In this document: positions 40,992 through 48,784 of the stretch, in pieces
Position numbering within the stretch: the stretch's first letter is position 1
How the letters are laid out: each line of letters opens with the position of its first letter
Assembly: GCF_002567005.1 (NCBI RefSeq)
Contig: NZ_NUZU01000027.1
Location: forward strand, 1-50,049
Direction: 5' to 3'
From: Bacillus sp. AFS073361
GTDB taxonomy: Bacteria > Bacillota > Bacilli > Bacillales > Cytobacillaceae
Length of the DNA: 50,049 bases
Translations under genes and position numbers: made by a program
Notes under the pieces: model-generated
What the model saw: only the letters and a program-made list of their open reading frames with translations
Database searches by the model: none
Told to the model about the DNA's origin: nothing

Positions 40992-42266
40992 TTAATATAC
41001 TTGCTCCGCAGTCTTTGACGATAAGTCCATTTCTATAGGCTCAGATAGTATCTCAATAAATTCATTCTGTCGTGCTTCTTCAAGCAGGGATTCTGAGATC
41101 CATATTTCATGAATATCAAGTGTATTTTTTATTCTTACGACCCGGGCTTTGCTTAAGTCAAAGGCGTTGCACGTTTTGATGGCTGCCTTTACAGCCAGTT
41201 CCTCGTTCTCTAAAATCATTGGAAGCTTCACCACATCAATCACGGTACTTGTTAAGGCATTCGCATATCCTTTTTCCAAAGCTGTTTCATCAAGTACTTT
41301 TTTAGTGGACATGTCAGCCATTCCAATTCCATTTGCATTCCCGTGTGTCTTTTTTGTTAAGCCCAAAACAGCGATCCTTGTTACCTTCGGCCCGCCGCTT
41401 GCATAAGGCGTTGCATACCTTCCAGTAATATTTGGATCCATGCCATCGCCGGAAATATCTTTTCCCATTTCATTAACAACTAAAACATCAATTGGATCAA
41501 ACATAATTCTTGGCATCAGCGATTTGGCTTCCAGCAATAATGAAGGTTCTTTTGTAAAAATTTCTTCAGAAGGAATGGCGACTATTTTCGCCGGTCGATC
41601 ATAGGCATTCTCCAACGTCCCAAGCCCAAAAATAATAGGGACCCTGGCAATTGCAATTTTAGCCATTTTTACAACATGCTCAGCCATATATTTAAAGCTG
41701 TACGCATGGGCCGCCTCCGCACCTTTTTGTTTTCCCAGGCCAATCGTAATCATCTTCATCAAGCCGCTTTCAACAGGCCCGCGAAAGGCAGTATGTGGTT
41801 TAATCCTGTTAATAACAATTACCTTATCAGCCTCATAAGCATGTTTATCGATATAGATTGGAAGGCCATTTTCAAGCCTTCCAATCTCTACAACCTCCAT
41901 ACTGGATTTGACAGGGGCCCCTGTGGTTCCTTCCGTTACTCCCAGCTGCTCAAGCACATCCTTCTGGCCTTCGGCTGTGGCTCCGCCATGGCTGCCCATT
42001 GCAGGTACGATAAAAGGATTTCCTCCGGCATTTTTTACCGCATTTGCCGTTTCCCTTACCAAAATTGGCAGGTCTGCTACGCCCCTTGATCCTACTGCAA
42101 TCGCTACAAGATCTCCAGGTTTGATCCGGGCCATTACCTTTGCCTCGGCAATTGCTTCTCGGACTGCTTCTTCCACATTTTCTATTTCAGGAGCATGAAA
42201 TTTTTGCCTGACTTTCACCATCTTAGGAATCGGAATTCCCCGCAAGAGCTCATTAATAATTTCCAT
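40992..42266 (-). CDS. LarA-like nickel-pincer racemase/epimerase
   Basis: A 424-aa protein of the LarA/DUF2088 family. Four residues correspond to the active site of L. plantarum LarA: H93 (GSHGG), H158 (IKPHTAF), K171 (SGLMKM; pincer attachment) and H187 (EAAHAY; nickel ligand). The Lys-to-His distance of 16 equals LarA K184-H200, and the first His pair is 65 apart versus 66. LarA racemises lactate; homologues epimerise other 2-hydroxy acids, including gluconate. Here it probably inverts C2 of the transported acid to feed the dehydratase or dehydrogenase. The cofactor maturase LarE is encoded at 32846. Confidence 0.8.
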   Translation of the reverse strand: MEIINELLRGIPIPKMVKVRQKFHAPEIENVEEAVREAIAEAKVMARIKPGDLVAIAVGSRGVADLPILVRETANAVKNAGGNPFIVPAMGSHGGATAEGQKDVLEQLGVTEGTTGAPVKSSMEVVEIGRLENGLPIYIDKHAYEADKVIVINRIKPHTAFRGPVESGLMKMITIGLGKQKGAEAAHAYSFKYMAEHVVKMAKIAIARVPIIFGLGTLENAYDRPAKIVAIPSEEIFTKEPSLLLEAKSLMPRIMFDPIDVLVVNEMGKDISGDGMDPNITGRYATPYASGGPKVTRIAVLGLTKKTHGNANGIGMADMSTKKVLDETALEKGYANALTSTVIDVVKLPMILENEELAVKAAIKTCNAFDLSKARVVRIKNTLDIHEIWISESLLEEARQNEFIEILSEPIEMDLSSKTAEQVY

Positions 42267-42294
42267 TTCCCATCATCTCCCGGGATCATTTAAA

Positions 42295-43347
42295 CTATTT
42301 TCGTACCTTATCAATTTCTGCATTTAGCTCATCAACCAAGTCTTTTCCGAACTTTTCTGCAAACTTTTCTGTTACTGGAGCAATAATTTCTTTCATTTTC
42401 GCTTTTTCTTCATCAGAAACCTCATTAACCTTCATGCCAGCAGCTTTAAGATCTTCAACTGCCTTCTTATCTTCTTCGCGGCTTAATTGGCGCTGATATT
42501 TTCCAGCTTCAATAGCTGAATCCTTCAGGATTTTTTGCTCTTCTTTAGAAAGACCATCCCAGAACTTCTTGCTAACAAGGAAAACAAACGGAGTGTAAAC
42601 ATGCTTTGTAAGGCTTAAATAATCCTGAACTTCATTGAATTTATTTGACTTAATAGTTGCAAGCGGATTTTCCTGTCCATCAACAGTTTTGCTCTCCAAG
42701 GCTGTAAATACTTCGGAGAACGCCATTGGAGTAGGGTTCGCACCAAGATCCTTGAAAGCGGCAAGGTGGACTTCGTTTTGCATCGTTCTAACTTTCAAGC
42801 CTTTAAAATCTTCCGCTGTTTCAACGGGGTGTTTACTGTTTGTCAGCTGGCGGAAGCCATTTTCCCAGTATCCCAGTCCAATAAGCCCATGCTCCGGAAG
42901 TTTATCAAGAAGCTTTTGGCCGACAGGGCCATCTAGAACCGCATCTGCCTCTTCACCATTATTAAATAGGAATGGGAAGTCAAAAATTCCATATTCCTTG
43001 ATCATTCCTACAAGAGGAGAAGTGGATGGAATGGTAATTTCCTGCATTCCGCCTTGAAGTGCTTCAGTCATTTTTTGGTCATCACCCAGAGTTGCAGCGT
43101 AGAAAGGCTTAACTGTTAATTTTCCTCCGCTCTTCTCTGATACAATTTCAGCAAATTTTTTCAATCCAAGCCCTTCTGGATGATCTTCATTTAATCCAAT
43201 ACCTGCTTTGATGGTTCTTTCCTGGATACTGCTTGATTTTCCTTCACCATTAGTACTGCTGCTAGTTGAGCTTGAACCACATGCACTTAACAGGAGTAAA
43301 CTTGGCAGGATTAGTCCTACACCGATTTTCTTAATCAAAGATTTCAT
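42295..43347 (-). CDS. TRAP transporter substrate-binding lipoprotein (DctP family), paralogue 1
   Basis: A 350-aa DctP-type binding protein. A lipoprotein signal with lipobox LLSAC (C23) anchors it to the membrane exterior. The mature part has the TRAP signature GLKVRTMQNEVHLAAFKDLGANPTPMAFSEVFTALESKTVDGQENPLATI. It captures a carboxylate substrate through a conserved Arg (in KVRTM) and hands it to DctQM. This copy sits downstream of the dehydrogenase, apart from dctQM, and differs considerably from the other DctP at 46290, so the operon makes two binding proteins. GGGGG precedes ATG 43347. Confidence 0.88.
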   Translation of the reverse strand: MKSLIKKIGVGLILPSLLLLSACGSSSTSSSTNGEGKSSSIQERTIKAGIGLNEDHPEGLGLKKFAEIVSEKSGGKLTVKPFYAATLGDDQKMTEALQGGMQEITIPSTSPLVGMIKEYGIFDFPFLFNNGEEADAVLDGPVGQKLLDKLPEHGLIGLGYWENGFRQLTNSKHPVETAEDFKGLKVRTMQNEVHLAAFKDLGANPTPMAFSEVFTALESKTVDGQENPLATIKSNKFNEVQDYLSLTKHVYTPFVFLVSKKFWDGLSKEEQKILKDSAIEAGKYQRQLSREEDKKAVEDLKAAGMKVNEVSDEEKAKMKEIIAPVTEKFAEKFGKDLVDELNAEIDKVRK

Positions 43348-43361
43348 TTTTTATCCCCCTT

Positions 43362-44393
43362 TTATTTAACCAGTTGGCCATATCTTTCTAATGAAACGCC
43401 TTCTTCCAGTCTTGATTGCTTTTTTACCTCTTTGTTTACAAGATATTTCGGATACTCGCCGTGAATAAGGACATCAACAACACCCATTGCTGCCTTCAAT
43501 CGCATTTCTTTTTCTGCTTCTTCTGAATACCATGCTACATGTGGTGTAACGATAACATTTTCCATCGATAGGAAAGGATGGTCATGGTTAATTGGTTCTT
43601 CTTCAAGAACATCCAATGCTGCACCAGAAACTTTTCCATTTTGCAATGCCTCAATAAGTGCCTGCTCGTCAATGACCGGACCTCTTGCTGTATTGACAAT
43701 CAATGGGGCTTTTTTCATCCTTGCAAAAAGCTCCTTGCCTATCATACCCTTAGTACTTGGTGTAAGCGGGGCATGTACCGAAATAACATCTGATTGTTCA
43801 GCAAGAGTTTCCAGAGATACCAGAGTAACACCTTTTTTCTTTGCTTCTTCGGCAGGAAAGTATGGATCCGCTGCTATAACATTGAAGCCTAGGGGTACTA
43901 CTTTTTCAGCCAGTGCTTGTGGAATCTTGCCAAACCCAACCAGTCCAAGAGTTTGGCCTCTAAATCGTTGAATAGGCTTTGTCACTTTAAAATCCCAATT
44001 TCCATTTTTCACTTGGTTGCTTGCCAACACAATTTTCCTCGTCCAGGAAAGGATAAGGGCTAATGCATGATCTGAAACTTCATCCATACAATAATCGGGT
44101 ACATTTGCTACACAAATCCCCTTTTTCGTAACCGCTTCCAAATCTATTGTATTTACACCCACTCCATACCTGGTAATAACCTGACATTTTTCAAGAGATT
44201 CTATTACTCTTTTACTTAAAGGTGCATATTGATTAATGATACCGTCAGCATCTTTACAAGCACTTATTACTTCTTCCTCAGTACGGCACTGGGCACCGAC
44301 CAATTCAATTTCTTTATGCCCTTCAAAAACCTGCTCTTCATAGCAAAGGTCATCATATTCCCAATCGGTAATGACTACTTTAAATTTACCCAT
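43362..44393 (-). CDS. D-2-hydroxyacid dehydrogenase (CtBP-like)
   Basis: A 343-aa NAD-dependent D-isomer 2-hydroxyacid dehydrogenase. Rossmann motif GLVGFGKIP (150-158), catalytic R237 (NTARGP), E266 (EEEP) and H285 (TPHVAWYS) are complete, and NVPDYCMDEVSDHALALIL is characteristic of the CtBP/glyoxylate reductase-like branch. It oxidises a D-2-hydroxyacid to the keto acid or the reverse. With the LarA-like epimerase it may allow use of both enantiomers or a side branch of the pathway. I prefer ATG 44393 (GGGG 8 nt upstream) to GTG 44399. Confidence 0.85.
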   Translation of the reverse strand: MGKFKVVITDWEYDDLCYEEQVFEGHKEIELVGAQCRTEEEVISACKDADGIINQYAPLSKRVIESLEKCQVITRYGVGVNTIDLEAVTKKGICVANVPDYCMDEVSDHALALILSWTRKIVLASNQVKNGNWDFKVTKPIQRFRGQTLGLVGFGKIPQALAEKVVPLGFNVIAADPYFPAEEAKKKGVTLVSLETLAEQSDVISVHAPLTPSTKGMIGKELFARMKKAPLIVNTARGPVIDEQALIEALQNGKVSGAALDVLEEEPINHDHPFLSMENVIVTPHVAWYSEEAEKEMRLKAAMGVVDVLIHGEYPKYLVNKEVKKQSRLEEGVSLERYGQLVK

Positions 44394-44411
44394 ATCCACA
44401 TCCCCTTTACG

Positions 44412-45686
44412 TTATATAAACCATTCGAGCGGAACTAGTACAAGATCAGGGAATAAAATTAGTAGAATCAAAACCACCACTTCTACTAGAAGGAAAGGCC
44501 AAATCCCTTTCATGATATCTTCCATGCTTATCTTACTAACTCCACAGACAACATTTAACACTGTACCGACAGGCGGCGTTAACAAACCAATAGCATTATT
44601 AAGGATAAATAGGACTCCAAAATAAACTGGATCAATCCCAGCCTTCTCAATTAAAGGCATTAAAACAGGAGTAAGGATAAGAATCGTAGGTGTCATATCC
44701 ATCGCAGTTCCAATAATAATTACTAAAAGATTAATCATCAAAAGAAGTAATAATGGATGATCCAATAACGGTTCCAAAAGAGTAATAACTTGTTCAGGGA
44801 GGTTGGCAACGGTAATTAACCAAGATGAAACCAATGCAGCAGCTACAAGAAACATAACAACACTCGTCATTTTTGCTGCTCTCACAAGAACGTGAAATAG
44901 CTCTGAGAGTTTCAGTTCACGGTACACCACCAGGCCAACGAATAGCGCATAAGCAGCAGCAACTACAGCCGCCTCAGTTGGAGTGAAGATTCCTCCTCTT
45001 AGCCCTCCAATAATGATCAAAGGCAATAACAGGGCCCAAAAACCATTTCTAACTGAAATCAAAATTTCTTTCATAGATTTTCGAGGCTGTACTTTCACTT
45101 GATCTTTATGGGCTACAATCGCCCAGGTAATGCAAAGCCCTACCCCAAGCAGGACTCCTGGTACGATTCCTGCCATAAAAAGTTTGGTAATCGACACCCC
45201 GCTGGATACTCCAAAAATAATAAATCCAATACTCGGAGGAATTATTGGTGCAATGATTCCACCTGAAGCAATCAACCCGCTTGATCGGTTAACATCGTAA
45301 CCGCTTTTTACCATCATCGGAATTAATATCGCACCTAGCGCAGCAGTATCTGCTACAGCCGACCCAGATAAGCTGGCAAACAATACACTTGCAATGATAG
45401 CAACGTAACCAAGGCCGCCTCTGATATGCCCCACCATAGACATCGCCATTTTAACGATTCTTTGGGAAAGCCCGCCAGCGTTCATTAATTCCCCAGCAAG
45501 CATAAAAAAGGGAATAGCCATCAAAGGAAAGTTGTCTGCTCCACTTATTAAGTTTTGGGCAATAATCTGACTATCAAATATCCCAAGAAAGTACATTAAT
45601 GCAACGCCACTCAATAAAAGTGCAAAAGCAATTGGCATCCCAAGAGCCATCGTCCCAAGCAGAGAACCTAAAAACACACCAATCAT
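44412..45686 (-). CDS. TRAP transporter large permease (DctM)
   Basis: A 424-aa polytopic membrane protein with about 12 hydrophobic segments. Motifs GSAVADTAALGAILIPMM, GIIAPIIPPSIGFIIFGV and TPTEAAVVAAAYALFVG are the DctM signature. It forms the sodium-driven translocation channel of the TRAP system with DctQ. ATG 45686 is preceded by AAGGAGGG and overlaps the dctQ stop by 4 nt (ATGA), so the subunits are coupled. Confidence 0.92.
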   Translation of the reverse strand: MIGVFLGSLLGTMALGMPIAFALLLSGVALMYFLGIFDSQIIAQNLISGADNFPLMAIPFFMLAGELMNAGGLSQRIVKMAMSMVGHIRGGLGYVAIIASVLFASLSGSAVADTAALGAILIPMMVKSGYDVNRSSGLIASGGIIAPIIPPSIGFIIFGVSSGVSITKLFMAGIVPGVLLGVGLCITWAIVAHKDQVKVQPRKSMKEILISVRNGFWALLLPLIIIGGLRGGIFTPTEAAVVAAAYALFVGLVVYRELKLSELFHVLVRAAKMTSVVMFLVAAALVSSWLITVANLPEQVITLLEPLLDHPLLLLLMINLLVIIIGTAMDMTPTILILTPVLMPLIEKAGIDPVYFGVLFILNNAIGLLTPPVGTVLNVVCGVSKISMEDIMKGIWPFLLVEVVVLILLILFPDLVLVPLEWFI

Positions 45687-46237
45687 GCTTGTTTTCCCTC
45701 CTTTATCAAGTCTTTTTCGTGGAAATCAATCATTTCTTCAGAATCATTAATTAGCACTAATTCTTCATCCGTCAGTTTATTAGTTAAGAGTTTAATAAGA
45801 TTATTGATTAATATTAACCCCATTGAAATACTGACTAAAATCCCTGTCCCGTAAACAGCAGCCAGCGGAAGACCTGTTGCAGGGGCTTTGCTATGTAAAT
45901 TGATCAAGGTCATTTTCCAGCTTCCATCAAGGACCAAATAAAGAACATATAGCATTAATAAATCACTGATAACCAGTGCTACCTTTTTCAATCCGGTTGG
46001 CAAACGTTTTACAAGCATATCAACTCCAAGATGCTCTTTATCCTTAAAAGCACCTATCGCCCCTAAAAAGGTTAGCCAGACAAATAAATAGCGGGATATT
46101 TCCTCTGACCATGTTATGCCTGAATTAAAGAAGTAACGTAAGACAACATTTCCAAAAACAAGAATGACCATTAAGGAAAGAGCAAACGCCATAAAAATGT
46201 TCAACATCGTTTCCAAGTATTTTGATAACTTTTCCAT
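45683..46237 (-). CDS. TRAP transporter small permease (DctQ)
   Basis: A 184-aa protein with four hydrophobic segments (about 10-30, 45-65, 85-105, 125-145) and the family motif WSEEISRYLFVWLTFLGAIGAFKDKEHLGVDML. It partners DctM. The hydrophilic acidic C-terminus (DEELVLINDSEEMIDFHEKD) is cytoplasmic. GGCGGGAGGAAG precedes ATG 46237. Confidence 0.9.
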   Translation of the reverse strand: MEKLSKYLETMLNIFMAFALSLMVILVFGNVVLRYFFNSGITWSEEISRYLFVWLTFLGAIGAFKDKEHLGVDMLVKRLPTGLKKVALVISDLLMLYVLYLVLDGSWKMTLINLHSKAPATGLPLAAVYGTGILVSISMGLILINNLIKLLTNKLTDEELVLINDSEEMIDFHEKDLIKEGKQA

Positions 46238-46272
46238 CTTCCTCCCGCCTTTCTCTATAAAGAAGAGCTATA

Positions 46273-46291
46273 AGAAAGGGTGTGCCTTTCT
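46273..46291 (-). terminator. Intercistronic hairpin after dctP paralogue 2
   Basis: AGAAAGG and CCTTTCT flank a 5-nt loop, and the hairpin overlaps the dctP stop codon. There is no strong T-run, so rather than full termination it may stabilise the upstream binding-protein mRNA relative to dctQM. Confidence 0.4.
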
Positions 46292-47321
46292 ATTGCTCAT
46301 CCTTAATTCGTTTTACCAAATCTTCTGCCCAGTCATTTTCCTTATAGATATCCTTATATAAAGGCTCGGCAGCTTTCTCCATTTCTTTTACAAATTCATC
46401 AGATGGAGTATTAAACTTTACATTGTTTTCTTCAAGGAATTTTTTATCATCTTCATAGCTTTTTTCCATTAGTTCAAATTCATAATCTGCATATTCCTTG
46501 GAAGCATCTTCGATAATTTTTTGCTGTTCTTTTGTTAAGCTGTTATAAAACTTGCTGTTAATAATGAAAATATTAGGGCTAAACATATGTTTTGACTCTA
46601 AAACATCCGACTGAACTTCATACCATCCAGAAGCCCTCAAAGTTGCAATTGGATTATCCTGGCCATCAACAACCTTTTGTTCAAGCGCTGTAAATACTTC
46701 TGAAATAGGAAGCGGACTGACATTTGCGCCAAGAAGTTTTCCGAGAGTAATATAGTTAGGGATGTTTGGCATCCTTAATCTTAGTCCATCAAAATCATCC
46801 TGACTCTTAATTGGCTTGTTTGAAGAAAACATACGGAAACCATTTGCGCTCCAGGCGAGCGGTTTAACACCATGTTGTTTTTCAAGATCTGCTGTTAGTT
46901 CTTTACCAATTTCTCCATTTAGAACTTTTTTGACATGCTCATAATCTTTAAAGAGGAATGGCCATTCTGGAACACCCATTTTTGGGATGTCAGCTTGCAT
47001 AATTAAGCCCGGAATGCCCATTTCAATTGTCCCGTTACGAACACCATCATAAAATTCCTTTTCCGCTCCAAGCGTACTATTTGGGTATATTTGAACCTTT
47101 AGGCTTCCTTTTGATTCTTCTTCAACAATCTTTTTGAACTTTTCTCTTAAGGCAACGTTTTGCGGATGGTTTTCAGCAAAATAATTTGCCACTTTTATTG
47201 TTTTAGCCGGTCCGGCAGAAGCTTCATTGGAAGACGATTTTTCTGTTGCTCCCCCGCAAGCCGAAAGAAGTAAAGAAGCACTAAGAATTACACCAGTCGC
47301 TACTGAATATAACTTTTTCAT
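46290..47321 (-). CDS. TRAP transporter substrate-binding lipoprotein (DctP family), paralogue 2
   Basis: A 343-aa DctP-type protein, first gene of the operon. Lipobox LLSAC gives C22. The mature region shows GLRLRMPNIPNYITLGKLLGANVSPLPISEVFTALEQKVVDGQDNPIATL, the conserved ligand-binding core with the substrate-carboxylate Arg. It directly precedes dctQM, so it is probably the main binding protein, while paralogue 1 further downstream may broaden specificity. GGGGGAT lies upstream of ATG 47321, and a perfect cre lies 41-56 nt upstream of the start. Confidence 0.9.
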   Translation of the reverse strand: MKKLYSVATGVILSASLLLSACGGATEKSSSNEASAGPAKTIKVANYFAENHPQNVALREKFKKIVEEESKGSLKVQIYPNSTLGAEKEFYDGVRNGTIEMGIPGLIMQADIPKMGVPEWPFLFKDYEHVKKVLNGEIGKELTADLEKQHGVKPLAWSANGFRMFSSNKPIKSQDDFDGLRLRMPNIPNYITLGKLLGANVSPLPISEVFTALEQKVVDGQDNPIATLRASGWYEVQSDVLESKHMFSPNIFIINSKFYNSLTKEQQKIIEDASKEYADYEFELMEKSYEDDKKFLEENNVKFNTPSDEFVKEMEKAAEPLYKDIYKENDWAEDLVKRIKDEQ

Positions 47322-47361
47322 TTAATCGCTCATCCCCCAATTAAAATGGTTTTTGTTTTTT

Positions 47362-47377
47362 TTGAAAGCGGTATCAT
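47362..47377 (+). promoter_or_regulatory. Perfect cre site upstream of dctP
   Basis: TTGAAAGCGGTATCAT fits all 16 positions of WTGNNARCGNWWWCAW. It lies between the palindromic operators and the dctP start, so it probably acts as a CcpA roadblock or promoter-proximal repressor site giving glucose repression of the operon. Confidence 0.7.
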
Positions 47378-47407
47378 TTATACTAAAAAAAATTTATCAC
47401 CACCTTT

Positions 47408-47426
47408 AGTTTTATATTATAAAACT
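47408..47426. promoter_or_regulatory. Palindromic operator copy 1
   Basis: AGTTTTATATTATAAAACT, a perfect palindrome of 9-bp arms around one central base. On the minus strand it contains TATAAT, so it may coincide with a -10 element of the catabolic operon. Confidence 0.6.
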
Positions 47427-47427
47427 T

Positions 47428-47445
47428 AGTTTTCATAATAAAACT
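47428..47445. promoter_or_regulatory. Palindromic operator copy 2 (degenerate)
   Basis: AGTTTTCATAATAAAACT retains both AGTTTT/AAAACT arms but the central part differs and is one base shorter. It is separated from copy 1 by 1 bp. Confidence 0.5.
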
Positions 47446-47472
47446 AAAAACAAGAGACAAAATTAGTCTCGG

Positions 47473-47491
47473 AGTTTTATATTATAAAACT
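47473..47491. promoter_or_regulatory. Palindromic operator copy 3
   Basis: This is identical to copy 1 (AGTTTTATATTATAAAACT), 65 bp away, or about six helical turns. Confidence 0.6.
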
Positions 47492-47711
47492 AGATATAAC
47501 TATTTAAAACTCTAACATCATCTTAATCTTTAACTTTCCGAATTGTCAATATTTTAATTTTCTTTATTTTTAGAAATTTTATAAAACAATTGTAAAGTGC
47601 CATATGATTCCTATAAAAAGGAAAATATTTCCTTGGATTATACCCCCAATTTTAAAAGTATAAACAAATTTTCTAACCCGAATATAATTTAAAAATTGTA
47701 AATGAATAGTT

Positions 47712-47732
47712 TGTGACATGTAACATTTCACA
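47712..47732. promoter_or_regulatory. Putative GntR operator, distal
   Basis: TGTGACATGTAACAT followed by TTCACA. It shares TGTGACATGTWACAT with the site at 47865 and lies about 110 bp upstream of the gntR promoter -35. Confidence 0.45.
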
Positions 47733-47824
47733 TTTCATATTTCACAAGGTAATGTTAGAATAAAATAAATAATCAGTCAATTCTTTTTTATTGTCTTTTT
47801 TGTAATTTACTTTCACACAAGAAA

Positions 47825-47854
47825 TTGACTACAAGTATATAATTCCCCTATAAT
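47825..47854 (+). promoter_or_regulatory. gntR promoter
   Basis: TTGACT (47825-47830), an 18-bp spacer and TATAAT (47849-47854). The start site would fall just before the TGTGACATG operator at 47865. Confidence 0.65.
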
Positions 47855-47864
47855 TTATTAATAG

Positions 47865-47883
47865 TGTGACATGTTACATGTTA
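47865..47883. promoter_or_regulatory. Putative GntR operator, proximal
   Basis: TGTGACATGTTACATGTTA with the perfect core palindrome CATGT-T-ACATG. It lies at the predicted transcription start of gntR, as expected for autoregulation. Confidence 0.5.
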
Positions 47884-47928
47884 GGTATTGCAAATTACCT
47901 ATGAATTTTGGGAGGTTAATTTACTATA

Positions 47929-48609
47929 ATGATTGATACTTCTGCTCTTGCAACACAAGTATATAAAGAACTTCGAAATGAAATTATTTGCGGGATTTTT
48001 TCACCTGGAGAAAAATTGGATATCATTGAATTAGCAAATAAATATGGAGTAAGTCGATCACCCGTAAAAGAAGCGGTAAATCAATTGGTACATGATGGGT
48101 TAGTCGAAATATTTCCAAGAAAAGGAACATACATCACCCAATTACGTTTCAAAGATTGTATGGAGGCTCTCGATGCTCGATTTATGGTTGAAACATGGGC
48201 GGCAGCACAAGCTATTGAGCATTTATCAGATGAACAGATAGAAGATATGAAACAAATAATTGAAAAAATGGATTCACTATTGAGAGTACAGCCCTTTTCT
48301 TATGAGTCTTACAGTAAACTAGATAAGGAGTTCCATCAATTATTGGTGCAATATGCTAGGAATCATAAGGTTCAAAACATTTATGACAGTATTAACCCTA
48401 TAATTTCACTAGCACGAGTTGGGTACAGTGAAGTTTTTGAAAATAGCTTAAAAAGACACAAAGATCATCATAATATGTTTGAAGCATTAAAAAATCGTGA
48501 CCTCTCCTCCTTAATTGAAGCATTGCAACAACATAAGCGTTCCTTAGAAGAGGACATAAGGTTACATTGGAATGAACAATTATTTGGACCTATTGAAGAA
48601 TCAAATTAG
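47929..48609 (+). CDS. GntR family regulator, FadR/FCD subfamily
   Basis: A 226-aa regulator. The N-terminal winged helix (about 8-75: VYKELRNEIICGIFSPGEKLDIIELANKYGVSRSPVKEAVNQLVHDGLVEIFPRKGTYI) precedes a C-terminal all-helical FCD ligand domain with metal/ligand residues in EFHQLLVQYARNHKV and HKDHHNMFEAL. FCD regulators commonly sense sugar acids and other organic acids next to their catabolic genes. It is transcribed divergently from the TRAP operon. GGGAGG lies 13 nt before ATG 47929, a rather long spacing. It may control the island and/or itself. Confidence 0.9.
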   Translation: MIDTSALATQVYKELRNEIICGIFSPGEKLDIIELANKYGVSRSPVKEAVNQLVHDGLVEIFPRKGTYITQLRFKDCMEALDARFMVETWAAAQAIEHLSDEQIEDMKQIIEKMDSLLRVQPFSYESYSKLDKEFHQLLVQYARNHKVQNIYDSINPIISLARVGYSEVFENSLKRHKDHHNMFEALKNRDLSSLIEALQQHKRSLEEDIRLHWNEQLFGPIEESN

Positions 48610-48653
48610 AAGCTGCAAAGTTTGTTTTCTATGGTGACCGACAAAACCGAAGA

Positions 48654-48693
48654 AAGCTCAGAAACATTGATATATCAACATTTCTGAACTTTC
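48654..48693 (+). terminator. Possible terminator of gntR
   Basis: TCAGAAA-CA-TTGATATATCAA-CA-TTTCTGA forms a long hairpin with a small internal loop, about 45 nt after the gntR stop. The following sequence is only moderately T-rich. Confidence 0.45.
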
Positions 48694-48784
48694 ATTTCGA
48701 TTTAAAATGAACTTGAACTTAAAAGTTCTATTGTGCTATTTAAATAATGTTATTCGTTTGTTAATTAGATAGCTACTAGTATAC

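Larger units (their letters stand above)
47322..47928. promoter_or_regulatory. Divergent regulatory region of the catabolic operon and gntR
   Basis: This 607-bp, very AT-rich gap separates the leftward dctP-dctQM operon from the rightward GntR gene. It contains a cre (47362-47377), three palindromic operators (47408-47491), a small GAGAC/GTCTC hairpin (47454-47470), two TGTGACATG-type sites and the gntR promoter. No ORF with a ribosome site is visible. Confidence 0.7.
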
